Position numbers and translations under genes: made by a program. Shown here piece by piece: positions 27,293-36,915 of a DNA stretch of 40,961 nucleotides; within the stretch, counting starts at the first letter, position 1, and every line of letters begins with the position of its first letter. The DNA comes from Microbacteriaceae bacterium (GTDB lineage Bacteria > Actinomycetota > Actinomycetes > Actinomycetales > Microbacteriaceae). Where the stretch lies: positions 1-40,961 of the forward strand of contig CANFBG010000005.1 of the NCBI GenBank assembly GCA_947444785.1, read 5' to 3'. Below the pieces are notes generated by a model. That model was not told the DNA's origin, searched no databases, and saw nothing but the letters and a program-made list of their open reading frames with translations.

Positions 27293-30200
27293 CTACTCGG
27301 TGGCGCCGTTCCGGCGTCGGCGGATCCAGAGCCACAGCCCCGTTCCGGCCGCCGTCATGACTCCGCCGACCAGCAGCGGCCCGGCGATCGGGAGGCCCGT
27401 GTTGGGCAATCCCCGCCCACCTCCCCTGAGATATGCCGGGGACACGGCCCCGTTGTGGGTGTTGGTGACGGTACACACCGCCTGGTCATCCAGGATCAGC
27501 GAGACCACCGCACCCGTCGTGAAGCGGGGAGGCTTACCCACATTGATGATCACGCACTCCCACACGCCGTCGTAGTTCGCCGGCCCGGATTCACTCAGCG
27601 TGAAGTCACCGATGGGGACGTCCGCCCCTGTGACCGCCGGGCTTCCGGTCGTGCCCGAGATGGTGGAACCGCCGCCTGCCGGGTTGAACGCCGTCAGGAT
27701 GAAGTCCGTCGCGACCGCGGTGCCGGTTGAGCCGTTCTGCACGATCTTGCGGAGCGTCAGGTTCGGGTCGACAGCCGTGTTCGTGATGCGACAGGAGACA
27801 TCAGCGCCGTCGGGGACGACGATGGTCGCCGAGCCCAGACCTGCATAGATGAAGGATGTCGCACCGGTGCAGGACCAGAGGCCCGGGGTGAACCCCGAGT
27901 CCGTGGGACTCTCGGTCAGCGTGTAGGTACCCGCAAGCACTCGAACCAGGTTCACGCCGCCACCGGATGTCGGGTCGCCGTTGCCGGAGACCGTCGGCTG
28001 GCCTGGAATGACCACCGGCGTCGCCGTCAGAGTGTAGTCCGCGGGCGTCCGGATCAAGCCGTTCTTGTTCAGCTCGACCTTCTTCACCAGCGTCAGGGTC
28101 GAGAGCGACCTGTTCGTGATCGTGCACGTTGCCCGATCATCCAGGGCAAGCACGATGACCGGTCCCGTCGTGCTTCGTTCAGGAACACCCACATGCGTGA
28201 CCACACACGACCACTGGCCCTCGTAGAGCGCCGGCCCGGTCTCGCTCAACGTGTAGGTTCCCACAGCGATATCGGCATTGGTGATCGATGCGTCACCGGT
28301 CTTACCCGTGATCGTGAAGCCTCCCGAATCTTCAGTCGTGGCGGTCAGGTCCCAGTCCCTCGGAACCGCGCTTCCCGTAGTCCCGTTCTCGACCTGCTTG
28401 ACCAGGGTCAGGTTCGGATCCACCGCGGTGTTCGTGATCTCGCACGCCACCGCGTTGCCCGGGGCGACAACGATCGTCGCCGTACCCAGCAGCACCGGAA
28501 TCACCGACACCGCGCCCTCGCACGACCAGGTGCCGGGAATGAACCCGCTGTCGGTCGGCGTCTCGGCCAGCGTGTAGGTTCCCGACAGAATCGGAATCGC
28601 CTTCACACCGCCGTTGTTCGGATCACCGGTACCGGTCAGGGTCGGCTGCCCAGGAATGAGCACCGGCGTGGCCGTGAACGTGTAGTCCGCAGGCGTCCGG
28701 ATCAGACCGCTGTTGTTCAGCACCACGTGCTTCACCAGCGTCAGGGTTGACTGCGCCCGGTTCGTAATCGTGCAGGTCGCCTGATCCTCCAGCACCAGCT
28801 TCACCACCGGACCGGTCGTCGAGCGGATGGGAAGACCCTGATGGAAGATCTGACACGACCATTGGCCCTCATAGAGCGCCGGCCCGGTCTCACTCAGGGT
28901 GTATGTTCCCTCAGCGATATCGGCGTTGGTGATCGAGGCGTCACCGGTCTTACCCGTGATCGTGAACCCTCCGGTATCCGGCGTCGTGGCCGTCAGCTGC
29001 CAATCCCTTGGAACCGCCGAACCCGTCGTACCGTTCTCGACCTGCTTGATCAGCGTCAGGTTCGGATCGATCGCCGTGTTCGTAATCTCACACGACACCT
29101 CAGCGCCGTCGCCGATCACGATCGTCGCCGTGCCCAGGATCACCGGCACCACCGAGATCGCATTCTCACAAGACCACTCTCCCGGCAGGAACCCGGTATT
29201 CGTCGGCGTCTCAGCCAGCGTGTACGTTCCTGCCAGCAGGCGAACATTATTGATTCCGCCCTGTGCCGGATCGCCGGTGCCCGTCAGGGTCGGCTGGCCG
29301 GGAATCAGAACGGGCGTCGCCGTGAACGTGTAGTCCGCAGGCGTCCGGATCAGACCGCTGTTATTCAGCACCACGTGCTTCACCAGCGTCAGACTCGGCT
29401 GCGCGCGGTTCGTGATCGTGCACACCGCCTGATCCTCCAGCACGAGCTTGACCACAGGTCCCGTCGTCGTGCGAGTGGGAATCCCTGTGTGCGTGATGAC
29501 ACAGGACCACTGGCCCTCATAGAGCGCCGGCCCCGACTCGCTCAAGGTGTAGGTACCCTCAGCGATATCGGCATTGGTAATCGAGGTGTCCCCGGTCTTA
29601 CCCGTGATCGTGAACCCTCCGGTATCCGGCGTCGTAGCCGTCAGCGTCCAATCCCTCGGAACCGCGCTGCCCGTCGTACCGTTCTCGACCTGCTTCACGA
29701 GCGTCAGGTTCGGATCCACCGCCGTATTCGTAATCTCACACGACACGTCGTTGCCATTGGCCACCACGATGGTCGCCGTGCCCAGGATGACCGGCACAAC
29801 CGACACCGCACCAGCGCACGACCAGTCACCGGGGATGAACCCGTTATTCGTCGGCACCTCGGCCAGGGTGTAGGTGCCGGAGTGGATCGGCACCATGTTC
29901 ACCCCGCCGATGGAGGTCGGGTCGCCATTTCCAGTCAGCGTCGGCTGACCCGGAATGAGTACCGGCGTCGCCGTGAACGTATAGTCCGCCGGCGTCCGGA
30001 TCTGACCGCTGTTGTTCAGCACGATCTTCTTCGTCAGCGTCAGGGTCGACTGCGACTGGTTGGTGATCGTGCACTTTGCCTGATCCTTCAGCTCCAGCGT
30101 GATGACCGGGCCCGTCGTCGTGCGGGGCGGTGCCGTTTCATTCGAGATCAGACATGACCACTGACCCTCGAAGAGCGGCGGTCCGACCTCGCTCAACGTG

Positions 30201-33200
30201 TACTCGCCCACCGGCACCGGGGCGCTGGTGATGGCCGGCTCGCCCGTCTTGCCCGTGATCGTGTAGTTCTGGAAGGCGGAGTTCACCGCGGTGAGCGTCC
30301 AGTCGGCTACCACCGAGGAACCCGTCGAACCGTTCTCGACGACCTTCTCCAGTGTCAGCTTCGGGTCGACCGCCGTGTTCGTGATGTCACACGAGACCAC
30401 GGCGCCGTTGGCGATGACTATCGTCGCAGCTCCCAGCCCCGCAGGGACGACAACCGTTGCGCCCGAGCACGTCCAGAGCCCGGGCACGAAGCCCGTGTTC
30501 GTGGGATTCTCGGTCAGGGTGTAGGTGCCGGCAAAGACCGGAACCTCGTTGATGCCGCCCACGGAGGTCGGGTCACCGTTGCCCGTGACTACGGGCTGGC
30601 CCGGGATGAGCACCGGCGTTGCGGTGAACGTCCAGTCAGCAGGCGTCTTGGTCTGGCCGCTGTTGTTCAGCTCCACGTGCTTGGTCAGCGTCAGGAGCGA
30701 CTGGGTGTCGGAGTTCGTGAACGTGCAGACAACGTCTGCACCGAGCTCCACTGTCACCTTGGGGTCGTCCTTTGTTGTGGGCAGTGTGGTCTCGCCAGAC
30801 TTGCAAACAAGGCTGTCGTAGACGTAACCGCCGGGGCCGTCGGCCTCAGCCAGGGCGTACAGTGCCGGCAGAACTGCCCGCTGCACTCCGGTGCTGAAGA
30901 CGGTGTTGCCCGCCGAAAGCGTCCAGTCGCTTGGCACCGCGTTGCCGCCGTGGGTGTTGTTCACCTGCTTGATCAGCGTCAAATGCGACAGCTGGTCAAC
31001 ATTCGTGAAGGTACAGACCACGTTCTGGCCCAGCGCAATACTCACATTGGGGTCGCCGATGCTCGTGGGCAACACCGTGTCACCGTCCTTGCAGACGAGG
31101 CTGTCGAAGGTGTAACCGCTGGGGCCGTTCGCCTCCGCGAGTGCGTAGTCACCGATCGATACGTCGGCGGCCACGCCAGTGGTGAACGTCGTGTCGTTTG
31201 CTGTCAGCGTCCACTGCGACGGAAGCGCCAGGCCGCCATGCGTGTTGGACACGCTCTTGATCAGCGTCAGACGCGGCTGCTTGGCGGTGTTCGTGATCGT
31301 GCAGGTTACGTTCTCACCGTTGGCCAGGGTCACACTTGTGCCGTCGATCGGATGCTTCCCACATGTCCACGCCGAAGCGGTATAGCCGGCAGGGCCAGCA
31401 GATTCACTCAGGTCGAAGGCGCCCGCCGGAACCGTCTGGTTCTCGATCAAAGGACTGCCACCGGGACCGGAGAACCCACCCGTTCCGGTCGCGGTGAGCG
31501 TCCAGTCCGAGGCTGTCGCCGTGCCGCCGGTTTGGTTGTTGAGCACAGTCTTGACCAGCGTCAATGTTGCCGGCTCGTCCGTGTTCACGAACGTGCAGAC
31601 CACGTGTGCGCCGAGGGCCACGATCACCGTCGGGTCCGTCGTTGATGTTGGCAGCACCGTGTCGCCATCCTTGCAGACGAGGCTGGTGTTCATGTAGCCG
31701 GCGGGACCGCCCGACTCCGCCAGCGTGTACGTGTCAGTCGGAACATTCATCGACTGGCCCGTGAGGAACGTGTCGCCGTTAGCCGTCAGGGTCCACGATG
31801 TCGGCAACGCACTGCCACCGTGGGAGTTCGTCACGCTCTTCACCAGCGTGAGAGACGCCTGCTGGGCAGTGTTCGTGATGGTGCAGGTCACATTCTCACC
31901 ATTGGCCAGCGTCACATTGCTGCCGAGCATCGGATGCGTCCCACATGTCCACGTCGAAGCGTCGTAGCCCGAAGGACCACCCGACTCACTCAGCGCGAAC
32001 GTGCCCGCCGGAACCGACTGGTTCTCGATATCGGTACTGCCACCAGCACCCGAGAACCCGCCGTTACCGGCCGCCGTCAGCGTCCAGTCGCTCGGCTGCG
32101 CCGTGCCACCGGTGCCGTCATTGACGACATTCTTCACCAGGGTCAGCGTTGCCGGCTGGTCAGAGTTCGTAAACGTACAGACCACATCCTGGCCGAGTCC
32201 GACGACGACATTCGGGTTCGCCTTCGAGGTCCCCCCGATCGGAATGGTGTCCGCAGTGCACGCGAGGGTGTCGTACGTGTAGCCGCTCGGGCCCCCTGAC
32301 TCCAGCAGCTCGTATGACTTCGGCAGGACAGCCGTCTGGGTACCCGACGCAAACGCCGTCCCATTCGCCGTCAGGGTCCAGTTCGACGCCACCGCAGTAC
32401 CGCCATTGTTGTTGTTGACGTGCTTGACCAGCGTCAGGTGAGACTGCCGATCGACGTTAGTGAATGTACACACGACGTTCTGGCCCAGCGCGATAGACAC
32501 CGTGGGGTTGGCGATGTTGGTCGGCAGCACCGTGTCACCGATCTTGCACTCAAGACTCGCGAACGTATAACCGCTGGGGCCGTTGGCCTCGGCCAGCGTG
32601 TAGTTGCCGATCGGCACATAAGAGCCGATCCCCGTTGCGAACTGCGTGTTGTTCGCCGTCAGTTTCCACTCGGACGGCACCGCGGTGCCGCCGTGGGTGT
32701 TCTGCACGGTCTTGACGAGCGTGAGGCTGGCCTTCTGCGCCGTGTTCGTGATCGTGCAGGTCACGTTCTCGCCGTTCAGCAGGGTCACAACGTTGCCCTG
32801 GATCGAGTGACTGCCACAGCTCCAGTTCGAGGCCGTGTAGCCGGGCTTGCCGCCCGACTCGGTCAGGGTGAAGTCACCCGCCGACACCGACTGGTTGGCA
32901 ATCGCGGGGCTGCCGCCGGCACCGGAGAATCCGCCGCCGCCGGCCCGGCTTGCCGCCAGGGTCCAGTCACCGACAACCGCCGTGCCACCCGTGCCGTCGT
33001 TGTCGACGATCTTGACGAGGGTCAGGGTTGCCGGCTGGTCTGTGTTCGTGAATGTGCAGACGACATTCTGTCCCAGCAGAACCTGAACGTTGGGAAGATC
33101 CTTCGTCGTAGGTGTGGGCACCCCATCTGCCAGGCAGACGAGGCTGGTGTAGGTGTAACCCGACGGCCCACCTGACTCGGCCAGCGCGTAGGTCGCGGGA

Positions 33201-35368
33201 AGCACATCCTGCGAGACACCGGTCGTGAACGTCGTGGTGTTGGCCTTCAGAGCCCACGACGATGGCGGCGCTGTGCCTCCGTGGGAATTCACGACGCTCT
33301 TGATCAGTGTCAGCTTCGCCTGCTTCGCCGTATTGGTGATCGTGCACGTGACGTCATCGCCGTTGGCGATGCTGACACTGCCCGCCGTCACCGGATGACC
33401 GGACCCGCAATCCCAGACCGAGGCCACATAGCCCGTCGGTCCGTTGGCCTCGCTGAGGGCATATGTACCGGGTGAAACAGACTGGTTCTTGATCGCGTTG
33501 CTGCCACCCGCTCCGGTGACGGTGCTCGGTCCCGCCGCCGTCAGCGTCCAGTTGGCCGGTACTGCCGTACCACCGGTGGTCCCGTTGGACACAGCCTTGA
33601 CCAGGGTCAGTTTCGCACCGGTCTGACGGTTTGTCACGACGCAGCTGACCTTCTCTGTCGGGGCCACTGTGATGCTGAAACCCGGGCCGCTAGCGGCATT
33701 GGTGAGGTTGGAGCCGCCGGTACAGACTGCGTTCTTGCCGCCGGTCTGCACGATCTGGTAACCGTCCTGCTGGGTTTCGGCCACGGCCACGCTCTGGGCA
33801 ACGACGGGGTCACCGAAGTTGACCGGCCAGTTGACCGCACCCGAGACTCCGTCGGTAACCAAGGTCTTCGGGGATCCGGTGATGCCACTGCCCGAAGCGG
33901 TGAAGCTCCAGCCCGCAGGATGCGTGCTGATCACGTTTCCCTGCGCATCCTGCGTCACTTTCTGCACGGTGAGCGTGCCGCCACAGCTGGCCGACGCGAT
34001 CTCGTTCAGCTTCGTGGCGAGGTCTGTGAAGTTGGAGAGGAAGTAGTCGGTGCCCTCGGTGGGGCCGGAGATCGCCTTCAGGTTGAGGTCGGAGTTCGTG
34101 CTGACACCGATGCCCACGGGAAGGACCATGGTGTGGCCGCCGCCGGGACCGGTGTGCCCCTTCACCTCGTTGGCCGAGAAGATCGAGTTCTCGAGGAAGC
34201 TGACCTGAACGTTCGTGTTGGTGTTGGCCCCACTTGTGTCGTAGGTGGTCGGGTCGCCGTCGGTCATGAAGAGCACCATGTCGTAGGCATCACCCTGTTG
34301 GGCGACGAGATGCAGGGCTGCATCCCAGTTTGTGTAGCCGTTTCCGGCCGTGGGCACGTAGCTGTCGATTGCCGCCTGGGCGTCGGAAATGCCGGAGGAG
34401 TTGATCAGGGAGATAGGTGCCCCGGCACGCTTCTCCGCGGTAGTGCTGAATTTGAAGAGGGAGACGCTGGACGGAGTTCCGCCCAGCCCGGTCGCGCCGA
34501 CGAAGAGCTTGGCTGCGTCCTTGAACTGAGTCATCTCCCCCGAGGAAATCGAGCTGGAGGTATCGAACACCATCGCAATGCTGATCCCACATCGCTCCGG
34601 GAAGGTCGGGTTGTTGGCCACATCGGCCCATTTGACGACATTGCCGCCTGGCGTGCTCTGCGGCGTTACCGCGCTGCTCCCCGGGATCTCGATCGTGCTG
34701 CTCGCGGCGAGGTTGTTGGTGAAGTACCGATAGGGGGTCACCGTCTTCGCGCTGGCGAAGTCGCCGGTGCCCAGGGAGACAACGGGCCCATACCCGGTGG
34801 GCGCCGTCCGCTCGACGATCCAGTACCCGGCGGTGCTGTTTCCGGAGCCGCCTGACAGCGGCGGAACGACGACTGAGCAGTCTCCCGAGCCAGCCGTGGG
34901 AGAACCTGACGTACACGTTGCCGCGGAACTGCCCGAGGGAGCAGACCCCCGCGTACCCGCGTAGACATCGAAGACCGCGCCGTCGAGGGGAGTCACACCC
35001 GTTGCGCCCGTGCGGGTCGCACCCTTGTGGATGTTGATCGTGGCGTTGGTGACGGGCGCCAACGGGGCGAGCAACTGCTGCGGTGTCGGCGTGGGCGCCG
35101 GTGTGTTCGAGTGCTCGTCGTCCGGCGCCTGAGTCGGAGTCGGCGTGGGCGTGGGCGTAGGAGTGGGGGTCGGCGTGGATTCGTTGTGCCCGTTGTTGCC
35201 ATTGTTGGGCTGGGCCTCAGCGGATGGGGCCATGGCAAATCCGCCGGCCATGACTGCAAAGACAAGCGCTGGAATGGTCAACAGCGCTATCCAGGTCTCC
35301 CGCTTGGAGAAGTAGCCGCGCTCGGCGGGGGCATTCTTCTTCAGGGAGGAATCGTTCTTCTTAGGCAC
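27293..35368 (-). CDS. giant LPXTG-anchored adhesin with VWA domain and 21 prealbumin-like repeats
   Basis: Secreted, wall-anchored protein of 2691 residues. Order: basic N-region and hydrophobic signal core (residues 25-45) with likely cleavage after AEA (52); a Pro-Thr stalk (64-97); a SpaA-like domain (106-227, with ERTAPTGYGP); a VWA domain (258-462) with MIDAS D269/S271/S273, T346 and D370 (MTDGD). Then come one module at 464-581, ten at 587-1558 and ten at 1559-2637. Each begins with an LTLxK strand and ends C-x-x-TN. A sortase signal LPNTG (2654-2658), a membrane helix and RRRR close it. The start is GTG, chosen because it precedes the signal peptide; its ribosome site is weak. It likely binds a host, surface or neighbouring-cell ligand. 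No sortase or other pilin gene is nearby. The family is clear, the ligand unknown. Confidence 0.93.
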   Translation of the reverse strand: MPKKNDSSLKKNAPAERGYFSKRETWIALLTIPALVFAVMAGGFAMAPSAEAQPNNGNNGHNESTPTPTPTPTPTPTPTQAPDDEHSNTPAPTPTPQQLLAPLAPVTNATINIHKGATRTGATGVTPLDGAVFDVYAGTRGSAPSGSSAATCTSGSPTAGSGDCSVVVPPLSGGSGNSTAGYWIVERTAPTGYGPVVSLGTGDFASAKTVTPYRYFTNNLAASSTIEIPGSSAVTPQSTPGGNVVKWADVANNPTFPERCGISIAMVFDTSSSISSGEMTQFKDAAKLFVGATGLGGTPSSVSLFKFSTTAEKRAGAPISLINSSGISDAQAAIDSYVPTAGNGYTNWDAALHLVAQQGDAYDMVLFMTDGDPTTYDTSGANTNTNVQVSFLENSIFSANEVKGHTGPGGGHTMVLPVGIGVSTNSDLNLKAISGPTEGTDYFLSNFTDLATKLNEIASASCGGTLTVQKVTQDAQGNVISTHPAGWSFTASGSGITGSPKTLVTDGVSGAVNWPVNFGDPVVAQSVAVAETQQDGYQIVQTGGKNAVCTGGSNLTNAASGPGFSITVAPTEKVSCVVTNRQTGAKLTLVKAVSNGTTGGTAVPANWTLTAAGPSTVTGAGGSNAIKNQSVSPGTYALSEANGPTGYVASVWDCGSGHPVTAGSVSIANGDDVTCTITNTAKQAKLTLIKSVVNSHGGTAPPSSWALKANTTTFTTGVSQDVLPATYALAESGGPSGYTYTSLVCLADGVPTPTTKDLPNVQVLLGQNVVCTFTNTDQPATLTLVKIVDNDGTGGTAVVGDWTLAASRAGGGGFSGAGGSPAIANQSVSAGDFTLTESGGKPGYTASNWSCGSHSIQGNVVTLLNGENVTCTITNTAQKASLTLVKTVQNTHGGTAVPSEWKLTANNTQFATGIGSYVPIGNYTLAEANGPSGYTFASLECKIGDTVLPTNIANPTVSIALGQNVVCTFTNVDRQSHLTLVKHVNNNNGGTAVASNWTLTANGTAFASGTQTAVLPKSYELLESGGPSGYTYDTLACTADTIPIGGTSKANPNVVVGLGQDVVCTFTNSDQPATLTLVKNVVNDGTGGTAQPSDWTLTAAGNGGFSGAGGSTDIENQSVPAGTFALSESGGPSGYDASTWTCGTHPMLGSNVTLANGENVTCTITNTAQQASLTLVKSVTNSHGGSALPTSWTLTANGDTFLTGQSMNVPTDTYTLAESGGPAGYMNTSLVCKDGDTVLPTSTTDPTVIVALGAHVVCTFVNTDEPATLTLVKTVLNNQTGGTATASDWTLTATGTGGFSGPGGSPLIENQTVPAGAFDLSESAGPAGYTASAWTCGKHPIDGTSVTLANGENVTCTITNTAKQPRLTLIKSVSNTHGGLALPSQWTLTANDTTFTTGVAADVSIGDYALAEANGPSGYTFDSLVCKDGDTVLPTSIGDPNVSIALGQNVVCTFTNVDQLSHLTLIKQVNNTHGGNAVPSDWTLSAGNTVFSTGVQRAVLPALYALAEADGPGGYVYDSLVCKSGETTLPTTKDDPKVTVELGADVVCTFTNSDTQSLLTLTKHVELNNSGQTKTPADWTFTATPVLIPGQPVVTGNGDPTSVGGINEVPVFAGTYTLTENPTNTGFVPGLWTCSGATVVVPAGLGAATIVIANGAVVSCDITNTAVDPKLTLEKVVENGSTGSSVVADWTLTAVNSAFQNYTITGKTGEPAITSAPVPVGEYTLSEVGPPLFEGQWSCLISNETAPPRTTTGPVITLELKDQAKCTITNQSQSTLTLTKKIVLNNSGQIRTPADYTFTATPVLIPGQPTLTGNGDPTSIGGVNMVPIHSGTYTLAEVPTNNGFIPGDWSCAGAVSVVPVILGTATIVVANGNDVSCEITNTAVDPNLTLVKQVENGTTGSAVPRDWTLTATTPDTGGFTITGKTGDTSITNADIAEGTYTLSESGPALYEGQWSCVITHTGIPTRTTTGPVVKLVLEDQAVCTITNRAQPSLTLVKHVVLNNSGLIRTPADYTFTATPVLIPGQPTLTGTGDPAQGGINNVRLLAGTYTLAETPTNTGFLPGEWSCENAISVVPVILGTATIVIGDGAEVSCEITNTAIDPNLTLIKQVENGTTGSAVPRDWQLTATTPDTGGFTITGKTGDASITNADIAEGTYTLSETGPALYEGQWSCQIFHQGLPIRSTTGPVVKLVLEDQATCTITNRAQSTLTLVKHVVLNNSGLIRTPADYTFTATPVLIPGQPTLTGTGDPNNGGVKAIPILSGTYTLAETPTDSGFIPGTWSCEGAVSVIPVLLGTATIVVAPGNAVACEITNTAVDPNLTLVKQVENGTTGSAVPRDWDLTATTEDSGGFTITGKTGDASITNADIAVGTYTLSETGPALYEGQWSCVVTHVGVPERSTTGPVIVLALDDRATCTITNRSLSTLTLVKKVELNKNGLIRTPADYTLTATPVVIPGQPTVSGNGDPTSGGGVNLVRVLAGTYTLTESPTDSGFTPGLWSCTGATSFIYAGLGSATIVVPDGADVSCRITNTAVDPNLTLRKIVQNGSTGTAVATDFILTAFNPAGGGSTISGTTGSPAVTGADVPIGDFTLSESGPANYDGVWECVIINVGKPPRFTTGAVVSLILDDQAVCTVTNTHNGAVSPAYLRGGGRGLPNTGLPIAGPLLVGGVMTAAGTGLWLWIRRRRNGATE
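27455..30694 (-). repeat. five tandem 216-217-residue C+D double modules
   Basis: Residues 1559-2638 consist of five two-module units whose first-strand lysines lie at 1563, 1780, 1997, 2213 and 2429 (spacing 216-217). Each unit is a C module (TPADYTFTATPVLIPGQP) followed by a D module (VENGTTGSAVPRDW, ending CTITN). Units 2-4 are nearly identical in protein and DNA (for example 28671-28745 versus 29319-29394), while units 1 and 5 are more diverged. This pattern is what internal duplication by recombination produces. Confidence 0.9.
30695..33610 (-). repeat. ten tandem 96-99-residue A and B modules
   Basis: Residues 587-1558 hold ten modules, first-strand lysines at 591, 690, 786, 886, 982, 1079, 1177, 1273, 1371 and 1467. 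Two subtypes are interleaved. A modules contain GTGG and a GGFSGxGGS/NQSV segment and end CTITNTA. B modules contain HGG and end CTFTNxD. The order is A-B-A-B-B-A-B-A-B-B. The repeats are older and less alike at DNA level than the C+D array. Confidence 0.88.
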
Positions 35369-35534
35369 GGGACTGCCCCACTTTCGGCTTCTGGAAAACC
35401 CGCCTAGGTCAGCGAGATTTGCTCAGCCTAAAAATCGCCTCAGGCTTTGGATGCCCCGCATTCCCGTCCCGGCAGCCCCTGCGCCGCCACGAATTACCGG
35501 GACACGGAAAGCAGAAAAGACCGCATTAAACGCC
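35369..35534 (-). promoter_or_regulatory. upstream region of the adhesin gene
   Basis: After the tuf terminator, about 165 bases precede the adhesin GTG. There is no well-spaced -35/-10 pair that I can support. A TAGGCT hexamer near 35427-35432 (minus strand) is the best -10 candidate but lacks a -35. Several short imperfect inverted repeats (around 35403-35440) suggest a structured leader, without a match to a riboswitch class I know. Confidence 0.3.
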
Positions 35535-35565
35535 AAAAGGGCCGTGCCAGAGGCACGACCCTTTT
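35535..35565 (-). terminator. tuf terminator
   Basis: The stem AAAAGGG-CGTGCC pairs with GGCACG-CCCTTTT around an AGA loop, with one internal C/A mismatch. The minus-strand transcript runs from an A-rich arm to a CCCUUUU end, as in intrinsic terminators. It lies 26 bases after the tuf stop and separates the str operon from the adhesin gene. Confidence 0.88.
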
Positions 35566-35591
35566 GAACGGTGAAGCTGGTGGAGCTAGGA

Positions 35592-36785
35592 CTACTTGGT
35601 GATCTTCGTGACGGTTCCGGCGCCGACGGTGCGGCCACCCTCACGGATCGCGAAGCCGAGGCCCTCTTCCATGGCGATCGGCTGAATCAGCTCGACGCTG
35701 ATGTCCGTCGTGTCGCCGGGCATGACCATCTCGGTGCCCTCGGGCAGCGTGATGACGCCGGTGACGTCCGTGGTGCGGAAGTAGAACTGCGGGCGGTAGT
35801 TCGTGTAGAACGGGTTGTGACGGCCACCCTCGAGCTTGGAGAGGATGTACGCGGTTCCGTCGAAGCCGGTGTGCGGGGTAACCGAACCGGGCTTGACGAT
35901 GACCTGACCGCGCTCGACGTCCTCGCGCTTGGTGCCACGAAGAAGCAGACCACAGTTCTCGCCGGCCCATGCCTCGTCGAGCTGCTTGTGGAACATCTCG
36001 ATACCAGTGACCGTGGTCTTGACGGTCGGGCGGATGCCGACGATCTCAACCTCGGAGTTGATGGAGAGGGTTCCACGCTCGGCGCGACCCGTAACGACGG
36101 TTCCACGACCGGTGATCGTGAAGACGTCCTCAACGGGCATCAGGAAGGGCTTGTCCTTGTCGCGGATGGGCTCCGGAACGCTCTCGTCGACGGCGTCCAT
36201 GAGGTCGAGGATCGACTGGACCCACTTCTCGTCGCCCTCGAGGGCCTTGAGGCCGGAGACGCGAACGACGGGGGCGTTGTCGCCATCGAAGTTCTGGCTG
36301 GAGAGGAGCTCGCGAACCTCGAGCTCAACGAGCTCAAGGATCTCTTCGTCCTCAACCATGTCGCTCTTGTTCAGGGCGACGAGCAGGTACGGAACGCCGA
36401 CCTGCTTGGCGAGCAGGACGTGCTCACGGGTCTGGGCCATCGGACCGTCGGTCGCTGCAACCACGAGGATTGCACCGTCCATCTGGGCGGCACCGGTGAT
36501 CATGTTCTTGATGTAGTCAGCGTGGCCCGGGGCGTCGACGTGCGCGTAGTGGCGCTTCTCGGTCTCGTACTCGACGTGCGAGATGTTGATCGTGATACCG
36601 CGCTGGCGCTCCTCGGGAGCCGAGTCGATCGACGCGAAGTCGCGCTGAACGTTCGTCTTCGAGGGGAACTTGTCGGCCAAGACCTTGGAGATCGCTGCAG
36701 TCAGCGTGGTCTTTCCGTGGTCAACGTGACCGATAGTTCCGATGTTTACGTGCGGCTTGGTCCGCTCAAACTTGGCCTTGGCCAC
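35592..36785 (-). CDS. tuf: translation elongation factor Tu
   Basis: EF-Tu, 397 residues, delivers aminoacyl-tRNA. The GTPase motifs are all present: GHVDHGKT (G1), [12 protein letters not shown] (G3) and NKSDMVED (G4). Domain 2 ([13 protein letters not shown]) and domain 3 ([24 protein letters not shown]) are complete. The start is GTG at 36783-36785 with GAGGAGG upstream. The 130-base gap after fusA contains a hairpin, so tuf may also have its own promoter. Confidence 0.98.
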   Translation of the reverse strand: MAKAKFERTKPHVNIGTIGHVDHGKTTLTAAISKVLADKFPSKTNVQRDFASIDSAPEERQRGITINISHVEYETEKRHYAHVDAPGHADYIKNMITGAAQMDGAILVVAATDGPMAQTREHVLLAKQVGVPYLLVALNKSDMVEDEEILELVELEVRELLSSQNFDGDNAPVVRVSGLKALEGDEKWVQSILDLMDAVDESVPEPIRDKDKPFLMPVEDVFTITGRGTVVTGRAERGTLSINSEVEIVGIRPTVKTTVTGIEMFHKQLDEAWAGENCGLLLRGTKREDVERGQVIVKPGSVTPHTGFDGTAYILSKLEGGRHNPFYTNYRPQFYFRTTDVTGVITLPEGTEMVMPGDTTDISVELIQPIAMEEGLGFAIREGGRTVGAGTVTKITK

Positions 36786-36873
36786 TAGGTCCTCCTCAGG
36801 ACACTCTTGCTTTGCAGCCGACCGATATCGGCAAGCTGCTCAGCGGGTTTTTTATGGAAATTTGCAACGCGCT

Positions 36874-36901
36874 CCGGCACTCACAAAAGTTTGAGTACCG
36901 G
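36874..36901 (-). terminator. fusA-tuf intergenic hairpin
   Basis: A ten-pair stem (CCGGTACTCA with TGAGTGCCGG, one G-U) with an eight-base AACTTTTG loop stands 14 bases after the fusA stop. A T/A-rich stretch (about 36850-36860) and GCCGATATCGGTCGGC-type symmetry (36821-36836) follow before the tuf ribosome site. This may be a partial terminator or processing site uncoupling tuf from fusA. Confidence 0.5.
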
Positions 36902-36915
36902 AACACGATACAGGA

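Noticed and set aside
28841-30157. Plus-strand open frame opposite the adhesin repeats
   Set aside because: Its Arg/His-rich repeats only reflect the repeated coding DNA on the other strand.
27455-33610. Possible CRISPR or satellite array
   Set aside because: Repeats are 290-650 bases long, all in frame within one protein, with no short repeat-spacer pattern.
35369-35534. Riboswitch (cyclic di-GMP type) before the adhesin
   Set aside because: Some G/A-rich loops look suggestive, but the conserved core of the known class is absent.
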